Shown: positions 8,196 through 18,720 of the stretch, one piece after another
Layout: each line of letters opens with the position of its first letter
Position numbering within the stretch: position 1 is the first letter of the stretch
Origin: Sphingomonas echinoides
GTDB taxonomy: Bacteria; Pseudomonadota; Alphaproteobacteria; Sphingomonadales; Sphingomonadaceae
Direction of reading: 5' to 3'
Length of the DNA stretch: 54,697 nucleotides
Assembly (NCBI RefSeq): GCF_029623395.1
Contig: NZ_JAPYKK010000031.1
Coordinates: 1 to 54,697 of the forward strand
The notes under the pieces: generated by a model
What the model saw: only the letters and a program-made list of their open reading frames with translations
Told to the model about the DNA's origin: nothing
The model's database searches: none
Translations under genes and position numbers: made by a program

Positions 8196-8590
8196 TCCTT
8201 TTTCTCGATGCATCCGCGATGGTCGCGATGATGACCGGGGAGCCGGGGTCACCCGCGATCGAGGAACGGTTCGGCGCGGCCGACCAGATATTGTGTTCGG
8301 CGATCTCGCTGTGGGAAGCGGCGCGTGCCGTCGCTAGGAAAAGGACCGTTCCGATCCCGCTCGCGTCTTCCGAAGTCGAGGCCTTCGTTGCCGACTTCGC
8401 GATCCGTCTGGTTCCGATCGGCGCCACCGAAGGTAGCGCCGCGGTCGAGGCGTATCATCGCTACGGCAAGGGCGCCGGTCATCCCGCCAGGCTCAATATG
8501 GGCGACTGTTTTGCGTACGCTTGCGCCAAGACCAACGCCGCCACCCTGCTCTACAAGGGCGACGACTTCCTCCATACGGATCTTGCCTGA
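8192..8590 (+). CDS. vapC: VapC-type PIN-domain ribonuclease toxin
   Basis: A 132-residue PIN-domain endoribonuclease toxin; VapC enzymes cleave tRNA or rRNA when freed from VapB. The acidic metal-binding residues are in place: Asp6 (LFLDASAM), Glu42 (SLWEAARA), Asp105 (NMGDCFAYA) and Asp124 or 125 (YKGDDF). The module therefore looks intact. Translation begins at TTG 8192, overlapping the antitoxin stop, which favours antitoxin excess by coupling. Its own TGA shares bases with the ybeY ATG (TGATG), so toxin and ybeY translation are linked as well. Confidence 0.9.
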   Translation: MILFLDASAMVAMMTGEPGSPAIEERFGAADQILCSAISLWEAARAVARKRTVPIPLASSEVEAFVADFAIRLVPIGATEGSAAVEAYHRYGKGAGHPARLNMGDCFAYACAKTNAATLLYKGDDFLHTDLA

Positions 8591-9099
8591 TGCTTGAAAT
8601 AGCCCTCTCCCACGAAGACGTCTGGCCCGAACACGACTGGGAGGCGCTTGCCACCCGCGCCGCGCTGGCCGCGATCGGACGGACGCCGCATGCCGAGCTC
8701 GCGACCGGCGCGGCAAGCGTCGAGATTTCGGTGCGGCTGACCGACGATGCCGAAGTCCAGACGCTCAACGCGCAATACCGCCACAAGGACAAGCCGACCA
8801 ACGTCCTGTCCTTCCCGATGGTCCAGTCCGACCTGCTCGACACGATCGCGCAGAATTCGGACGATGGCGAGGTGCTGCTCGGCGATATCGTGCTCGCCTA
8901 TGAGACGTGCGCGCGCGAGGCGGCGGAAAAAGACGTGACGGTCGAAAGCCACGCGACGCATTTGATCGTGCATGGCACGCTGCATTTGCTAGGGTATGAT
9001 CACATGGACGATAACGAGGCGGGGGCGATGGAAGCGATCGAGATCGCGGCCCTCTCCGCGCTGGGCATCGCCGATCCGTATCTAATCGCTGAGGACTGA
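8590..9099 (+). CDS. ybeY: Endoribonuclease YbeY (rRNA maturation factor)
   Basis: A 169-residue zinc-dependent endoribonuclease for 16S rRNA 3'-end maturation and ribosome quality control. The metal motif H-x3-H-x5-H is seen in HGTLHLLGYDHMDD near 129-142, and the substrate-side PTNVLSFP motif near 61-68. The ATG at 8590 overlaps the vapC stop. The frame stays open further upstream inside vapC, but conserved residues start here. Its partner phoH lies upstream of the toxin module, so ybeY may now depend partly on the vapBC promoter. Confidence 0.95.
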   Translation: MLEIALSHEDVWPEHDWEALATRAALAAIGRTPHAELATGAASVEISVRLTDDAEVQTLNAQYRHKDKPTNVLSFPMVQSDLLDTIAQNSDDGEVLLGDIVLAYETCAREAAEKDVTVESHATHLIVHGTLHLLGYDHMDDNEAGAMEAIEIAALSALGIADPYLIAED

Positions 9100-9108
9100 C
9101 GTAACCCC

Positions 9109-10050
9109 ATGCCCGACGGCCAAAGTACCACCGGCACCGCCACGCAATACGGCGGTGTCACCCATGCCTCCCCGGGGCATGAGACGAGCATCTGGCGGTC
9201 GTTCCGCAGCTGGATCTCGGGTCATTCGGGCGACGAATCGCTCCGCGCGACGCTTGAGGAAGCGATCGACGCGCATGAGGACGACCCAGCGCCCGACGCC
9301 AAGGGGGATCTTTCCCTGCTCGAGCGGACAATGGTGCGCAACCTGCTCCACTTCGGCGAGCGCGACGCGGGTGACGTCGGCGTGCCGCGCGCGGACATCG
9401 TCGCGGTCGAGGAAACGACGAGTTTTGCGAACCTCGTCGCCTTGTTCGCCGAGGCCGGGCACAGCCGCCTGCCGGTCTACCGCGAGAAGCTCGATACGAT
9501 CATCGGGATGGTCCACATCAAGGACGTGTTCCAGATCCTCGCGACCGGCGCGGAGCATCCCGACAGCATCGCGCCGCTGATCCGCGAGCCGCTCTACGTC
9601 CCGATGTCGCGCGGCGCGCTCGATCTGCTCGCGGACATGCGGCAGAAGCGCGTCCATCTCGCGATCGTGCTCGACGAGTATTTCGGTACCGAGGGGCTCG
9701 TTACGATCGAGGATTTGATCGAAGAAATCGTCGGTGACATCGAGGACGAGCATGACGACGCCCCGACCGCGCTGCTCGTCCCGCTCGACGGCGGCGCGTG
9801 GGACGTGGATGCGCGTGCCGAACTCGAGGATGTCGGCGAGACGATCGACGAGCGACTCGCCGAGGTCGATGGCGACATCGACACGATCGGCGGCTTGGCC
9901 GCAGTGCTCGCGGGGCATGTGCCCAAGGTCGGCGACTGTATCGTCCACGACAGCGGCTGGACGCTCGAGGTCATTGCGGCGGACACGCGCCGCGTGCTGA
10001 GTCTGCGGCTTCATCCGCCAAGGCCGGAGCCCGAAGGCCGCGACGACTAG
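9109..10050 (+). CDS. Hemolysin/CorC-family CBS-domain protein
   Basis: A 313-residue cytoplasmic protein of the CorC/HlyC group, with two CBS domains (about 85-205), the EGLVTIEDLIEEIVGDI-type hinge near 200-215 and a C-terminal CorC_HlyC transporter-associated domain. It has no membrane segments. Such proteins are linked to magnesium/cobalt efflux and sit in ybeY-corC-lnt operons across Proteobacteria. The ATG is 9 bases after the ybeY stop. Here the normal downstream partner lnt is 5 kb away because other genes intervene. Confidence 0.92.
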   Translation: MPDGQSTTGTATQYGGVTHASPGHETSIWRSFRSWISGHSGDESLRATLEEAIDAHEDDPAPDAKGDLSLLERTMVRNLLHFGERDAGDVGVPRADIVAVEETTSFANLVALFAEAGHSRLPVYREKLDTIIGMVHIKDVFQILATGAEHPDSIAPLIREPLYVPMSRGALDLLADMRQKRVHLAIVLDEYFGTEGLVTIEDLIEEIVGDIEDEHDDAPTALLVPLDGGAWDVDARAELEDVGETIDERLAEVDGDIDTIGGLAAVLAGHVPKVGDCIVHDSGWTLEVIAADTRRVLSLRLHPPRPEPEGRDD

Positions 10051-12474
<2,424 letters not shown>

Positions 12475-12484
12475 CGTCGACCGT

Positions 12485-12556
12485 GCTCCTGCGCAGGCAG
12501 GAGCCCAGGGTTGCGGGCGCAACGGCTGTAACCCTGGGCTCCCGCTTCCGCGGGAG
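12485..12556. repeat. Compound dyad repeat (REP-like) after katG
   Basis: Three nested inverted repeats are packed together. The outer pair is GGAGCCCAGGGTT at 12500-12512 with its exact complement at 12530-12542. It is flanked by small hairpins at 12485-12504 (GCTCCTGCGCAGGCAGGAGC) and 12539-12556 (CTCCCG...CGGGAG). The whole can fold into a cloverleaf-like cruciform. It is non-coding and follows the katG stop, the typical placement of REP elements. Confidence 0.7.
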
Positions 12557-12574
12557 AACTTGATGAGTACATCG

Positions 12575-12605
12575 TGGCGGTGGCGCTAGCGCCACCGCCA
12601 TTTTT
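12575..12605 (+). terminator. Rho-independent terminator after katG
   Basis: A perfect 26-base palindrome at 12575-12600 (arms TGGCGGTGGCGCT and its complement) is followed at once by TTTTT at 12601-12605. It lies about 100 bases after the katG stop, beyond the REP-like element. It should isolate katG from the dehydrogenase gene. Confidence 0.85.
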
Positions 12606-12699
12606 GTACATCGGAGGATTCCCCCTGCCCCGGCTGCCGGGATGACACCCCCCAACTCTAGCCCTTCCACCGGGCGTCGCCGCGCCCTATCAAGCGGCT

Positions 12700-14025
12700 A
12701 TGCGCAAACACATTCTCATCATCCTCGGCATTCTGGTCGTCGTCGGGGTCGCGGTCCTCTGGTGGATGTTCCAGCCCGAGCCCGCTCAGCTCCCGATCAC
12801 CCAGGTCGAAGGCGAACGCCCGGTAATCTCCGCACCGCGCGAACAGACGATCCCGACCACCAAGGTCGCCAAGGCAGTCGGCTGGCCAGCAGGCACGACT
12901 CCGGTCCCCGCCGTCGGGCTCAAGGTCGCCGCGTTCGCGCAAGGGCTCGAGCATCCGCGCTGGCTCTACCGCCTCCCCAATGGCGACGTGCTCGTCGCCG
13001 AGACCAACTCGCCGCCGCGCAAGGGCCGCAGCATCACCGATACCGTGATGCGCTACCTGCTCGGCCGCGCAGGCGCGGGCGTTCCCTCCGCCAACCGCAT
13101 CACCCTGCTGCGCGACGGCAATGGCGATGGGGTTGCGGAACAGAAGACCGTGCTGATCGGCGGGCTCAACTCGCCCACCGGCATGGCGCTGCTCGGCGGC
13201 TATCTCTACATCGCCAACACCGATGCGCTGGTCCGCGTGCCGTTCAAGCCCGGCGAGACCAGGATCACCGCGACGCCGGAGACGATCATCGCGCTCAACG
13301 GTGGCGGCAACCATTGGGCGCGCACGCTGCTCGCGGATCCGAACGGGAAATATCTCTACGTCGGCGTCGGCTCGTCGTCGAACATCGGCGAAAACGGGAT
13401 GGAGGCCGAGAAATATCGCGCCAACATCCTGCAAGTCGATCCGCAGGCGAAGACCTTCCGCGTGTTCGGCGCGGGCTTGCGCAATCCGCAGGGGATGGCG
13501 TTCGAACCCAAATCGGGCGCACTGTGGGTCGCGGTTAACGAACGCGACATGCTGGGGTCGGACATCGTCCCCGATTACATCACGCGCGTCGGGCTCGGGG
13601 ATAACTTCGGGTGGCCGTGGTATTATTGGGGCGGCTATCCCGATACCCGCGTGAAGCCCGGGAACCCGGCGCTGCAGGAATATTCCAAGCGTCCCGATTT
13701 CGCGATGGGGCCGCATGTCGCGGCGCTCGGGCTGACCTTCGCGACCGACGCGAAGCTGGGGGCGGCGTACAGCAACGGCGCGTTCGTTGGTGAGCATGGC
13801 TCGTGGAACCGTGTGCCGGTGTCGGGCTATAAGGTCGCATTCGTACCGTTCGGCGAGCTCGGCTTTCCCAAGAAAGGCGCAAAGCCGGTCGACGTGCTGA
13901 CGGGCTTCCTCAACGCCAAGGGCGAGGCGCGGGGACGCCCGGTCGGCGTGACGTTCGATCGTGGCGGCGCACTGCTGGTCGCGGATGACGTGGGCAACAC
14001 GGTGTGGCGGGTCAGCGCGAAGTAA
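12700..14025 (+). CDS. PQQ-dependent sorbosone/aldose dehydrogenase-like beta-propeller protein
   Basis: A 441-residue protein with an N-terminal membrane helix (about 4-24) and a six-bladed glucose/sorbosone dehydrogenase propeller. Recognisable blocks are GLEHPRWLYRLPNGDVLVAE, NSPTGMAL, GGNHWARTLL and the late GEHGSWNR and RPVGVTFD motifs. Relatives oxidise L-sorbosone or aldoses with PQQ in the periplasm, so the helix probably anchors it facing outward. No PQQ synthesis genes are visible in this window. The gene follows the katG terminator and converges on the PHA-system gene. The substrate is inferred only. Confidence 0.85.
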   Translation: MRKHILIILGILVVVGVAVLWWMFQPEPAQLPITQVEGERPVISAPREQTIPTTKVAKAVGWPAGTTPVPAVGLKVAAFAQGLEHPRWLYRLPNGDVLVAETNSPPRKGRSITDTVMRYLLGRAGAGVPSANRITLLRDGNGDGVAEQKTVLIGGLNSPTGMALLGGYLYIANTDALVRVPFKPGETRITATPETIIALNGGGNHWARTLLADPNGKYLYVGVGSSSNIGENGMEAEKYRANILQVDPQAKTFRVFGAGLRNPQGMAFEPKSGALWVAVNERDMLGSDIVPDYITRVGLGDNFGWPWYYWGGYPDTRVKPGNPALQEYSKRPDFAMGPHVAALGLTFATDAKLGAAYSNGAFVGEHGSWNRVPVSGYKVAFVPFGELGFPKKGAKPVDVLTGFLNAKGEARGRPVGVTFDRGGALLVADDVGNTVWRVSAK

Positions 14026-14034
14026 CCGTCCTCA

Positions 14035-14059
14035 CTCCCCTCCCTCGAAGGGAGGGGAG
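14035..14059. terminator. Bidirectional hairpin between convergent genes
   Basis: CTCCCCTCCCT at 14035-14045 pairs perfectly with AGGGAGGGGAG at 14049-14059 around a CGA loop. It sits exactly between the convergent dehydrogenase and PHA-system genes and probably stops both. It has no T-run. The core resembles the GC-rich repeat arms found elsewhere in the window. Confidence 0.6.
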
Positions 14060-14075
14060 CCGTGCATCACCGGCG

Positions 14076-14378
14076 TTATTCCAGCATCTTCGGCGCTTCC
14101 TTCGCCAGCTTGGCGCGGATCTTGTCCGCGAACAGCGCGAGGAACGGCGGCAAGTCGACCTCGGCGCGGACCGAGCTTTCCGCAACGGTCAGCTTGCTCG
14201 CGACGCGCTGCCCCATCGCGGCGACGGTGAAAAACATCGTGTCCCCCTCCCAGCGATGATCGACCGCGGCGCCGCCCGGGAACATCCCCGCCAGCTTGCC
14301 GATCCCGCCATCGACGCGCGCCCGCGCCGCCGCCAGACCAAGCTTATGGGGGATTTCGACGACGATCGGTTCACTCAT
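14076..14378 (-). CDS. Polyhydroxyalkanoic acid system family protein
   Basis: A 100-residue protein resembling the PHA granule region family (PF09650-type): MSEPIVVEIPHKLGLAAARARVD at the start, with WEGDTMFFTVAAMGQRVASKLTV and VDLPPFLALFADKIRAKL following. Family members are encoded near polyhydroxyalkanoate genes, but their biochemical role is not firmly known. No phaC or phasin is visible here. The ATG at 14378 is preceded by AAGGACCTGCC on the minus strand. It lies 25 bases downstream of the VOC gene and is probably cotranscribed with it. Confidence 0.75.
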   Translation of the reverse strand: MSEPIVVEIPHKLGLAAARARVDGGIGKLAGMFPGGAAVDHRWEGDTMFFTVAAMGQRVASKLTVAESSVRAEVDLPPFLALFADKIRAKLAKEAPKMLE

Positions 14379-14403
14379 GGCAGGTCCTTCACGCCTTGGC
14401 GTA

Positions 14404-14820
14404 TCATTGCGCGAACAGCATCGCGTCGTCGGCAAACGCCTTGAACTCGAGCGCGTTGCCGCTCGGGTCATAAAAGAACATGGTCGCCTGCTCACCCGGC
14501 TGTCCGACGAAGCGGGTGTGCGGCTCGATCCCGAAGCGAGTCCCCGCCGCGGTCAGCCGCTTCGCGAGCGCGTGCCAGTCAGGCATCGTCAGCACGACGC
14601 CGAAATGCGGCACCGGCACCGCGTGCCCGTCGACCGCGTTCGACACCGCGACCGGCTTGGCGGCGGGGTCGAGATGCGCGACGATCTGGTGGCCGTAGAG
14701 GTCGAAGTCGATCCACGCGTCCGAGCTGCGCCCCTCGGTGCACCCGAGCGTCCCACCGTAAAAGGCGCGCGCGGCGGCGAGATCGTGGACCGGGAAGGCG
14801 AGATGGAAGGGGCGTGTCAT
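14404..14820 (-). CDS. VOC-family (glyoxalase-like) protein
   Basis: A 138-residue vicinal-oxygen-chelate protein. It starts with [23 protein letters not shown], the typical first beta-alpha-beta unit with a metal-ligand histidine, and ends with [15 protein letters not shown], carrying the conserved glutamate. It forms one double-module domain, as in small metal-dependent dioxygenases, lyases or resistance proteins. The substrate is unknown. It is transcribed away from lnt, with a repeat-filled spacer upstream, and runs into the PHA-system gene. Confidence 0.88.
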   Translation of the reverse strand: MTRPFHLAFPVHDLAAARAFYGGTLGCTEGRSSDAWIDFDLYGHQIVAHLDPAAKPVAVSNAVDGHAVPVPHFGVVLTMPDWHALAKRLTAAGTRFGIEPHTRFVGQPGEQATMFFYDPSGNALEFKAFADDAMLFAQ

Positions 14821-14834
14821 GCAACCGCCCTACC

Positions 14835-15060
14835 AAATCCTCCCCCGCAGGGGGAGGGGGACCCTGAGCATTCAGCAAAGGGTGGAGGGGGCGTGCCACT
14901 CTCGCATCGCTTGTGCCGCACTCCTCCACCACCAGCCGGAAGGCGGCTGGTGTGCGAGCGAGAATGTGTCCCCCGGACACATTCTTGGCCTGCCTGGGGC
15001 AGGCCAATGCTCGCACACCCCCTCCCCGTTCCGGGGAGGATCGAAGCACGACGTTGCGTC
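14835..15060. repeat. Mosaic of GC-rich inverted repeats between VOC gene and lnt
   Basis: The divergent spacer is almost entirely dyads. TCCTCCCCC..GGGGGAGGGGG is near 14837-14862, CCAGCCGGAAGGCGGCTGG near 14934-14952, GAATGTGTCC/GGACACATTC near 14963-14985, GGCCTGCCTGGGGCAGGCC near 14987-15005, and CCTCCCCG..CGGGGAGG near 15022-15040. TGCGAGCG and TGCTCGCA also pair across the middle. It looks like a composite REP/MITE-type element that occupies the lnt promoter region. No protein is encoded. Confidence 0.6.
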
Positions 15061-15088
15061 CCCTCCCTGATCACGCGATAGCCACCCG

Positions 15089-16618
15089 ATGACTCAGCGC
15101 CCCGCCCTTTTCTCCTTCCTGCTCGGCGGGATCGCCGCGGTCGGCTTCGCCCCGCTTGCGCTGTGGCCCGTCACGCTCGGGTGTTTCGCCGCGTGGATGT
15201 GGCTGGTGCACCAAGCGCCGACGCGACGCGCGGCGTTGTGGCGCGGGTGGCTGTTCGGCTTCGCGCATTTCACCATCGGCAACAACTGGATCGCCAAGGC
15301 CTTCAGTTTCCAGGATGCGATGCCGCATGCGCTCGGCTGGTTCGCGCCCGCGCTGCTGTCGCTGTATCTCGCGATCTTCCCGATGGCCGCGGCGGGGGTC
15401 GCGTGGAAGCTCAGGCGCCAGACACTGGACGCAAGCTATGTCCTGATCTTCGCCACCGCCTGGATCGCGACCGAATATCTGCGCGGGACGTTGCTGACCG
15501 GCTATCCGTGGAACCCGCTCTCCGAAATCTGGCTCCCGACGCCGGTCGCGGCGAGCGGGCGGTATCTCGGCACGTACGCGCTGTCAGGAGTCGCCGTACT
15601 GGTCGCGGGCGCGTTGCTGCTCGCGACACAGCGGCACCGGCGCTTTCCGCTCGCGGTCGCCGGCGTCACGGGGCTGCTCGCGCTGTCGGCGATCGACACG
15701 ACTCCCGCCGCCCCCACGCCCACCAACGCGCCACGGGTCCGCGTCGTCCAGCCCGATCTCGACCAGGAGCAACGCCCGCGCGACGATTATGCCGAGACCA
15801 ACCTGCGCGCGCTCGCTGGCCTCAGCGGAAGCCCGCGCGCCGCGCCGCGGCTGATCGTCTGGCCAGAGGGCGCGCTGCGCTATCTCCCCGAGGACGGCTA
15901 TCCGCCGCAATATTACGGCGAGTCCGCACCGTTCCTGACCCGCGCACGGATTGCGGCACTGCTCGGCCCACGCGACGTCGTCCTCACCGGCGGAAACGCG
16001 CTGCTGTTCGATTCCGCCGGGCAAATCCGGTCGGCGACCAACGCGATCTTCGCGATCGACGCGGAGAAGCGGATCGTCGCCCGCTACGACAAGGCGCATC
16101 TGGTGCCGTTCGGCGAATATCTCCCGCTGCGCCCGTTGATGTCCGCGATCGGCCTGTCGCGGCTCGTCCCCGGCGATCTCGACTTCGCCCCCGGCAAGGG
16201 CCCCGATGGAGTCGACCTCCCCGGTATCGGGCGGGTCGGTTTCGCGCTGTGCTACGAGATGATCTTCTCAGGCTCGATCGTCGACCGCAAGCATCGCCCC
16301 GCCTTGATCTTCAACCCGTCCAACGACAGCTGGTACGGCAGCTGGGGCCCCGCGCAGCATCTGGCGCAGGCACGGCTCCGCGCGATCGAGGAAGGCCTGC
16401 CGATCATCCGCGCGACGCCGACCGGCATCTCCGCGATCATCGACGCGCGCGGCCACGTGCTCGCGTCGATCCCGTGGGAGACGCAGGGCGCGATCGAACT
16501 GCCGATCCCGCCCGCCGCCCCCCCCACCCTGTTCGCGCAAGTCGGCAACCTGATGGCGCTGCTCACCGCACTCGTGCTGGCGCTAACGGCAATTGCCATC
16601 CGGCGATGGGCACGATAG
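15089..16618 (+). CDS. lnt: Apolipoprotein N-acyltransferase Lnt
   Basis: A 509-residue inner-membrane enzyme that N-acylates the diacylglyceryl-cysteine of lipoproteins. The N-terminal half (about 5-200) has six or so membrane helices. The periplasmic nitrilase-fold half carries the catalytic triad Glu260 (VWPEGALRY), Lys335 ([12 protein letters not shown]) and Cys388 (FALCYEMIF). A final helix lies at about 486-504. It fits the several lipoproteins seen in this window. Normally next to corC, it is here separated by katG and others, so it must be driven from the repeat-filled spacer upstream. Confidence 0.96.
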   Translation: MTQRPALFSFLLGGIAAVGFAPLALWPVTLGCFAAWMWLVHQAPTRRAALWRGWLFGFAHFTIGNNWIAKAFSFQDAMPHALGWFAPALLSLYLAIFPMAAAGVAWKLRRQTLDASYVLIFATAWIATEYLRGTLLTGYPWNPLSEIWLPTPVAASGRYLGTYALSGVAVLVAGALLLATQRHRRFPLAVAGVTGLLALSAIDTTPAAPTPTNAPRVRVVQPDLDQEQRPRDDYAETNLRALAGLSGSPRAAPRLIVWPEGALRYLPEDGYPPQYYGESAPFLTRARIAALLGPRDVVLTGGNALLFDSAGQIRSATNAIFAIDAEKRIVARYDKAHLVPFGEYLPLRPLMSAIGLSRLVPGDLDFAPGKGPDGVDLPGIGRVGFALCYEMIFSGSIVDRKHRPALIFNPSNDSWYGSWGPAQHLAQARLRAIEEGLPIIRATPTGISAIIDARGHVLASIPWETQGAIELPIPPAAPPTLFAQVGNLMALLTALVLALTAIAIRRWAR

Positions 16619-16623
16619 GAGCA

Positions 16624-16691
16624 CATATAAGGAAAGCTTTATATGCCTGTCCCGGTCACGCCGGGTCGTGCCAAGACGAGGGTTTCACCGA
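16624..16691 (+). promoter_or_regulatory. Structured metK 5' leader, possible riboswitch-like element
   Basis: The 73-base lnt-metK spacer has an AT hairpin (CATATAA at 16624-16630 with TTATATG at 16639-16645). It also has two mutually exclusive GC stems: CCCGG 16651-16655 with CCGGG 16661-16665, versus CACG 16657-16660 with CGTG 16667-16670 extended by GG/CC. The second stem ends close to the GAGGG ribosome site (16678-16682). The design suits translational control of metK, but I could not match it to a known SAM riboswitch class. Confidence 0.4.
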
Positions 16692-17909
16692 ATGCGCGCA
16701 TCGTTTCTCTTCACCTCCGAGTCGGTCTCGGAAGGTCATCCCGACAAGGTCGCCGACCAGATTTCGGACACCGTGGTCGACCTGTTCCTGAGCAAGGACC
16801 CCCAGGCACGCATCGCGTGCGAGACGCTGACCACGACCAACCTCGTCGTCCTCGCGGGCGAAATCCGCTGCAAAGGCGTGTACGAGAACGGCGCCTGGGC
16901 CGATGGCGCGCTCGCCGAGATCGAGGCTGCGGTGCGCAACACCGTCAAGGAAATCGGCTATGAGCAGTCGGGCTTCCACTGGGAAAACTTCCGCTTCGAG
17001 AACAACCTCCACGGCCAGTCCGCCGAAATCGCGATGGGCGTCGACGAGGGCGCGAACAAGGACGAGGGCGCCGGCGACCAGGGCATCATGTTCGGCTACG
17101 CGACCGACGAGACCCCGGGCCTGATGCCCGCGACGCTCTATTACAGCCACAAGATCCTCGAGCGGATGGCTGCAGACCGTCATTCGGGCGCAGCCCCGTT
17201 CCTGGAGCCTGACGCCAAGAGCCAGGTCACGCTGGAATATCGTGACGAGAAGCCGGTCCGCGCGACCGCGCTGGTCGTCTCGACCCAGCACAAGGCAGGC
17301 TATTGCCTGCAGGGCGACAACGCCAACCCCGCGCTGTACGAAGAACTCCGCAGCTACGTCGCTGGCGTGATGAAGGACACGTTGCCCGAGGGCTTCGTGA
17401 CCGACGCGACCAAGATCTACATCAACCCGACCGGCGCATTCGAAATCGGCGGTCCGGATGGCGACGCTGGCGTGACGGGTCGCAAGATCATCGTCGACAC
17501 CTACGGCGGCGCGGCTCCGCATGGCGGCGGCGCGTTCTCGGGCAAGGATCCGACGAAGGTCGATCGCTCGGCCGCCTATGTCTCGCGCTATCTCGCGAAG
17601 AACGTCGTTGCTGCCGGCCTCGCGCGCCGCTGCACGATCCAGCTCAGCTATGCGATCGGCATCGCCGAGCCGCTGTCGCTCTACGTCGACCTGCACGGCA
17701 CGGGTACGGTGCCGGAAGCGAAGATCGAGGAAGTGCTCCCGCAGCTCGTTCGCCTGACGCCGAAGGGCATCCGCGAGCACCTCAAGCTCAATGCGCCGAT
17801 CTACAAGCGCACCGCTGCGTACGGCCACTTCGGGCGCGAGCCCGATGCGGATGGCTTCACCTGGGAAAAGACCGATCTGGTCGACGCGCTCAAGGCTGCC
17901 GTCGCCTGA
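16692..17909 (+). CDS. metK: S-adenosylmethionine synthetase MetK
   Basis: A 405-residue SAM synthetase making S-adenosylmethionine from methionine and ATP, soluble and usually tetrameric. Visible motifs are [20 protein letters not shown] at the N-terminus (ATP/Mg site), [12 protein letters not shown] with the adenine and methionine loop, and [16 protein letters not shown], the P-loop-like signature. The ATG at 16692 starts directly at the conserved block and has GAGGG 9 bases ahead. Upstream in-frame codons are leader sequence. It follows lnt and a structured leader. SAM supplies MiaB, TrmB and the exported methyltransferase-like protein of this window. Confidence 0.97.
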   Translation: MRASFLFTSESVSEGHPDKVADQISDTVVDLFLSKDPQARIACETLTTTNLVVLAGEIRCKGVYENGAWADGALAEIEAAVRNTVKEIGYEQSGFHWENFRFENNLHGQSAEIAMGVDEGANKDEGAGDQGIMFGYATDETPGLMPATLYYSHKILERMAADRHSGAAPFLEPDAKSQVTLEYRDEKPVRATALVVSTQHKAGYCLQGDNANPALYEELRSYVAGVMKDTLPEGFVTDATKIYINPTGAFEIGGPDGDAGVTGRKIIVDTYGGAAPHGGGAFSGKDPTKVDRSAAYVSRYLAKNVVAAGLARRCTIQLSYAIGIAEPLSLYVDLHGTGTVPEAKIEEVLPQLVRLTPKGIREHLKLNAPIYKRTAAYGHFGREPDADGFTWEKTDLVDALKAAVA

Positions 17910-17916
17910 TGATGCA

Positions 17917-17941
17917 CCGGGCGCGGTGGTGCCGCGCCCGG
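17917..17941. terminator. Hairpin between metK and the convergent secreted-protein gene
   Basis: CCGGGCGCGG at 17917-17926 pairs perfectly with CCGCGCCCGG at 17932-17941 over a TGGTG loop, 8 bases after the metK stop. It lies between convergent genes and can act on both strands. There is no T-run. Confidence 0.6.
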
Positions 17942-17970
17942 ACCCTCCATTCGCGCCAACCCGCTGAGCG

Positions 17971-18606
17971 CTACCGTTGCGCGGCGGAGAAAGCGGCCGG
18001 ATCGAAGCGCGCGGGCAGGACTCGGTCCGCCGAACCGCTACCGTCCGAAAGCGCCGATGCGGTCTGCGCGTCCGCCGCGACCGAAAAGCGCAAATCCTCG
18101 GCAAGATACCCGGTCAGCAGCGTGTCGGCGGGCAACCGCCCGCTCGTGCCGTGGATGAACATCATCGGCCATGCGATCACCAGCGCACCGCCGATCGCAA
18201 GCACCCCCTGATCCAACCCCTTGCGTCCAGTCCGCCCGGACAGGCGCACCGGCCCGCTCGGCGTCTGGATCGACAGCAGCCGGACGTCGAGTTCCCCCTT
18301 CTTGCCGAAAAGACCGTTGCGCTCGGCGCGCATGACTTCACCGACGGCGATCGCGCCTGCGGGAACCACCACTTTTCCGCGATAGGCGATCGGCTCCGCG
18401 ACCTCGAGATAGAAGCGGTCGCCCGCACGAACGTCCTTGGTGTTGAGTTCTGCGCGCGTTGCCAGCCGTACCGGTGTTCCCATCGGGAAGGAGGCGGTGC
18501 GGTCGCTCGGGATCGCCGGGGCGTCCCAGTGGATAAGGTCCTGCGCGATGGCCACCGTCGGGGTCAGCAAGGCGAGCGCAAGGCACGCGGACAACGCCAG
18601 TTTCAT
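17971..18606 (-). CDS. Secreted protein of unknown function
   Basis: A 211-residue protein with a clear Sec signal peptide (MKLALSACLALALLTPTVAIAQ, cleavage after AIAQ). The mature part has a TRAELNTKDVRAGDRFYLEV stretch followed by VVVPAGAIAVGEV, a pattern resembling the beta-rich domain of VirB10/TrbI-like or outer-membrane-modifying proteins. I cannot name a family. A hydrophobic patch (GVLAIGGALVIAWPMMF) lies near 146-163. The start at 18606 is chosen because the signal peptide begins there. It is one of three minus-strand genes separating metK from trmB. Confidence 0.7.
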   Translation of the reverse strand: MKLALSACLALALLTPTVAIAQDLIHWDAPAIPSDRTASFPMGTPVRLATRAELNTKDVRAGDRFYLEVAEPIAYRGKVVVPAGAIAVGEVMRAERNGLFGKKGELDVRLLSIQTPSGPVRLSGRTGRKGLDQGVLAIGGALVIAWPMMFIHGTSGRLPADTLLTGYLAEDLRFSVAADAQTASALSDGSGSADRVLPARFDPAAFSAAQR

Positions 18607-18720
18607 GCAGACTTCCCCTGTTCGACATCGAACCGTGTAAATCTGCAATCTTGACCGAGACTTAGCGTTTATGGTGAACGGCGGATCGGCCAGCGGGATC
18701 AGCGCCGGACGGAAGGCCGA

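Noticed and set aside
16646..16680. H-type pseudoknot (SAM-II or SAM/SAH riboswitch) upstream of metK
   Set aside because: The loop crossing the 5-bp stem would be one base, too short; the two stems are more likely alternative hairpins. No consensus bases of a known class were seen.
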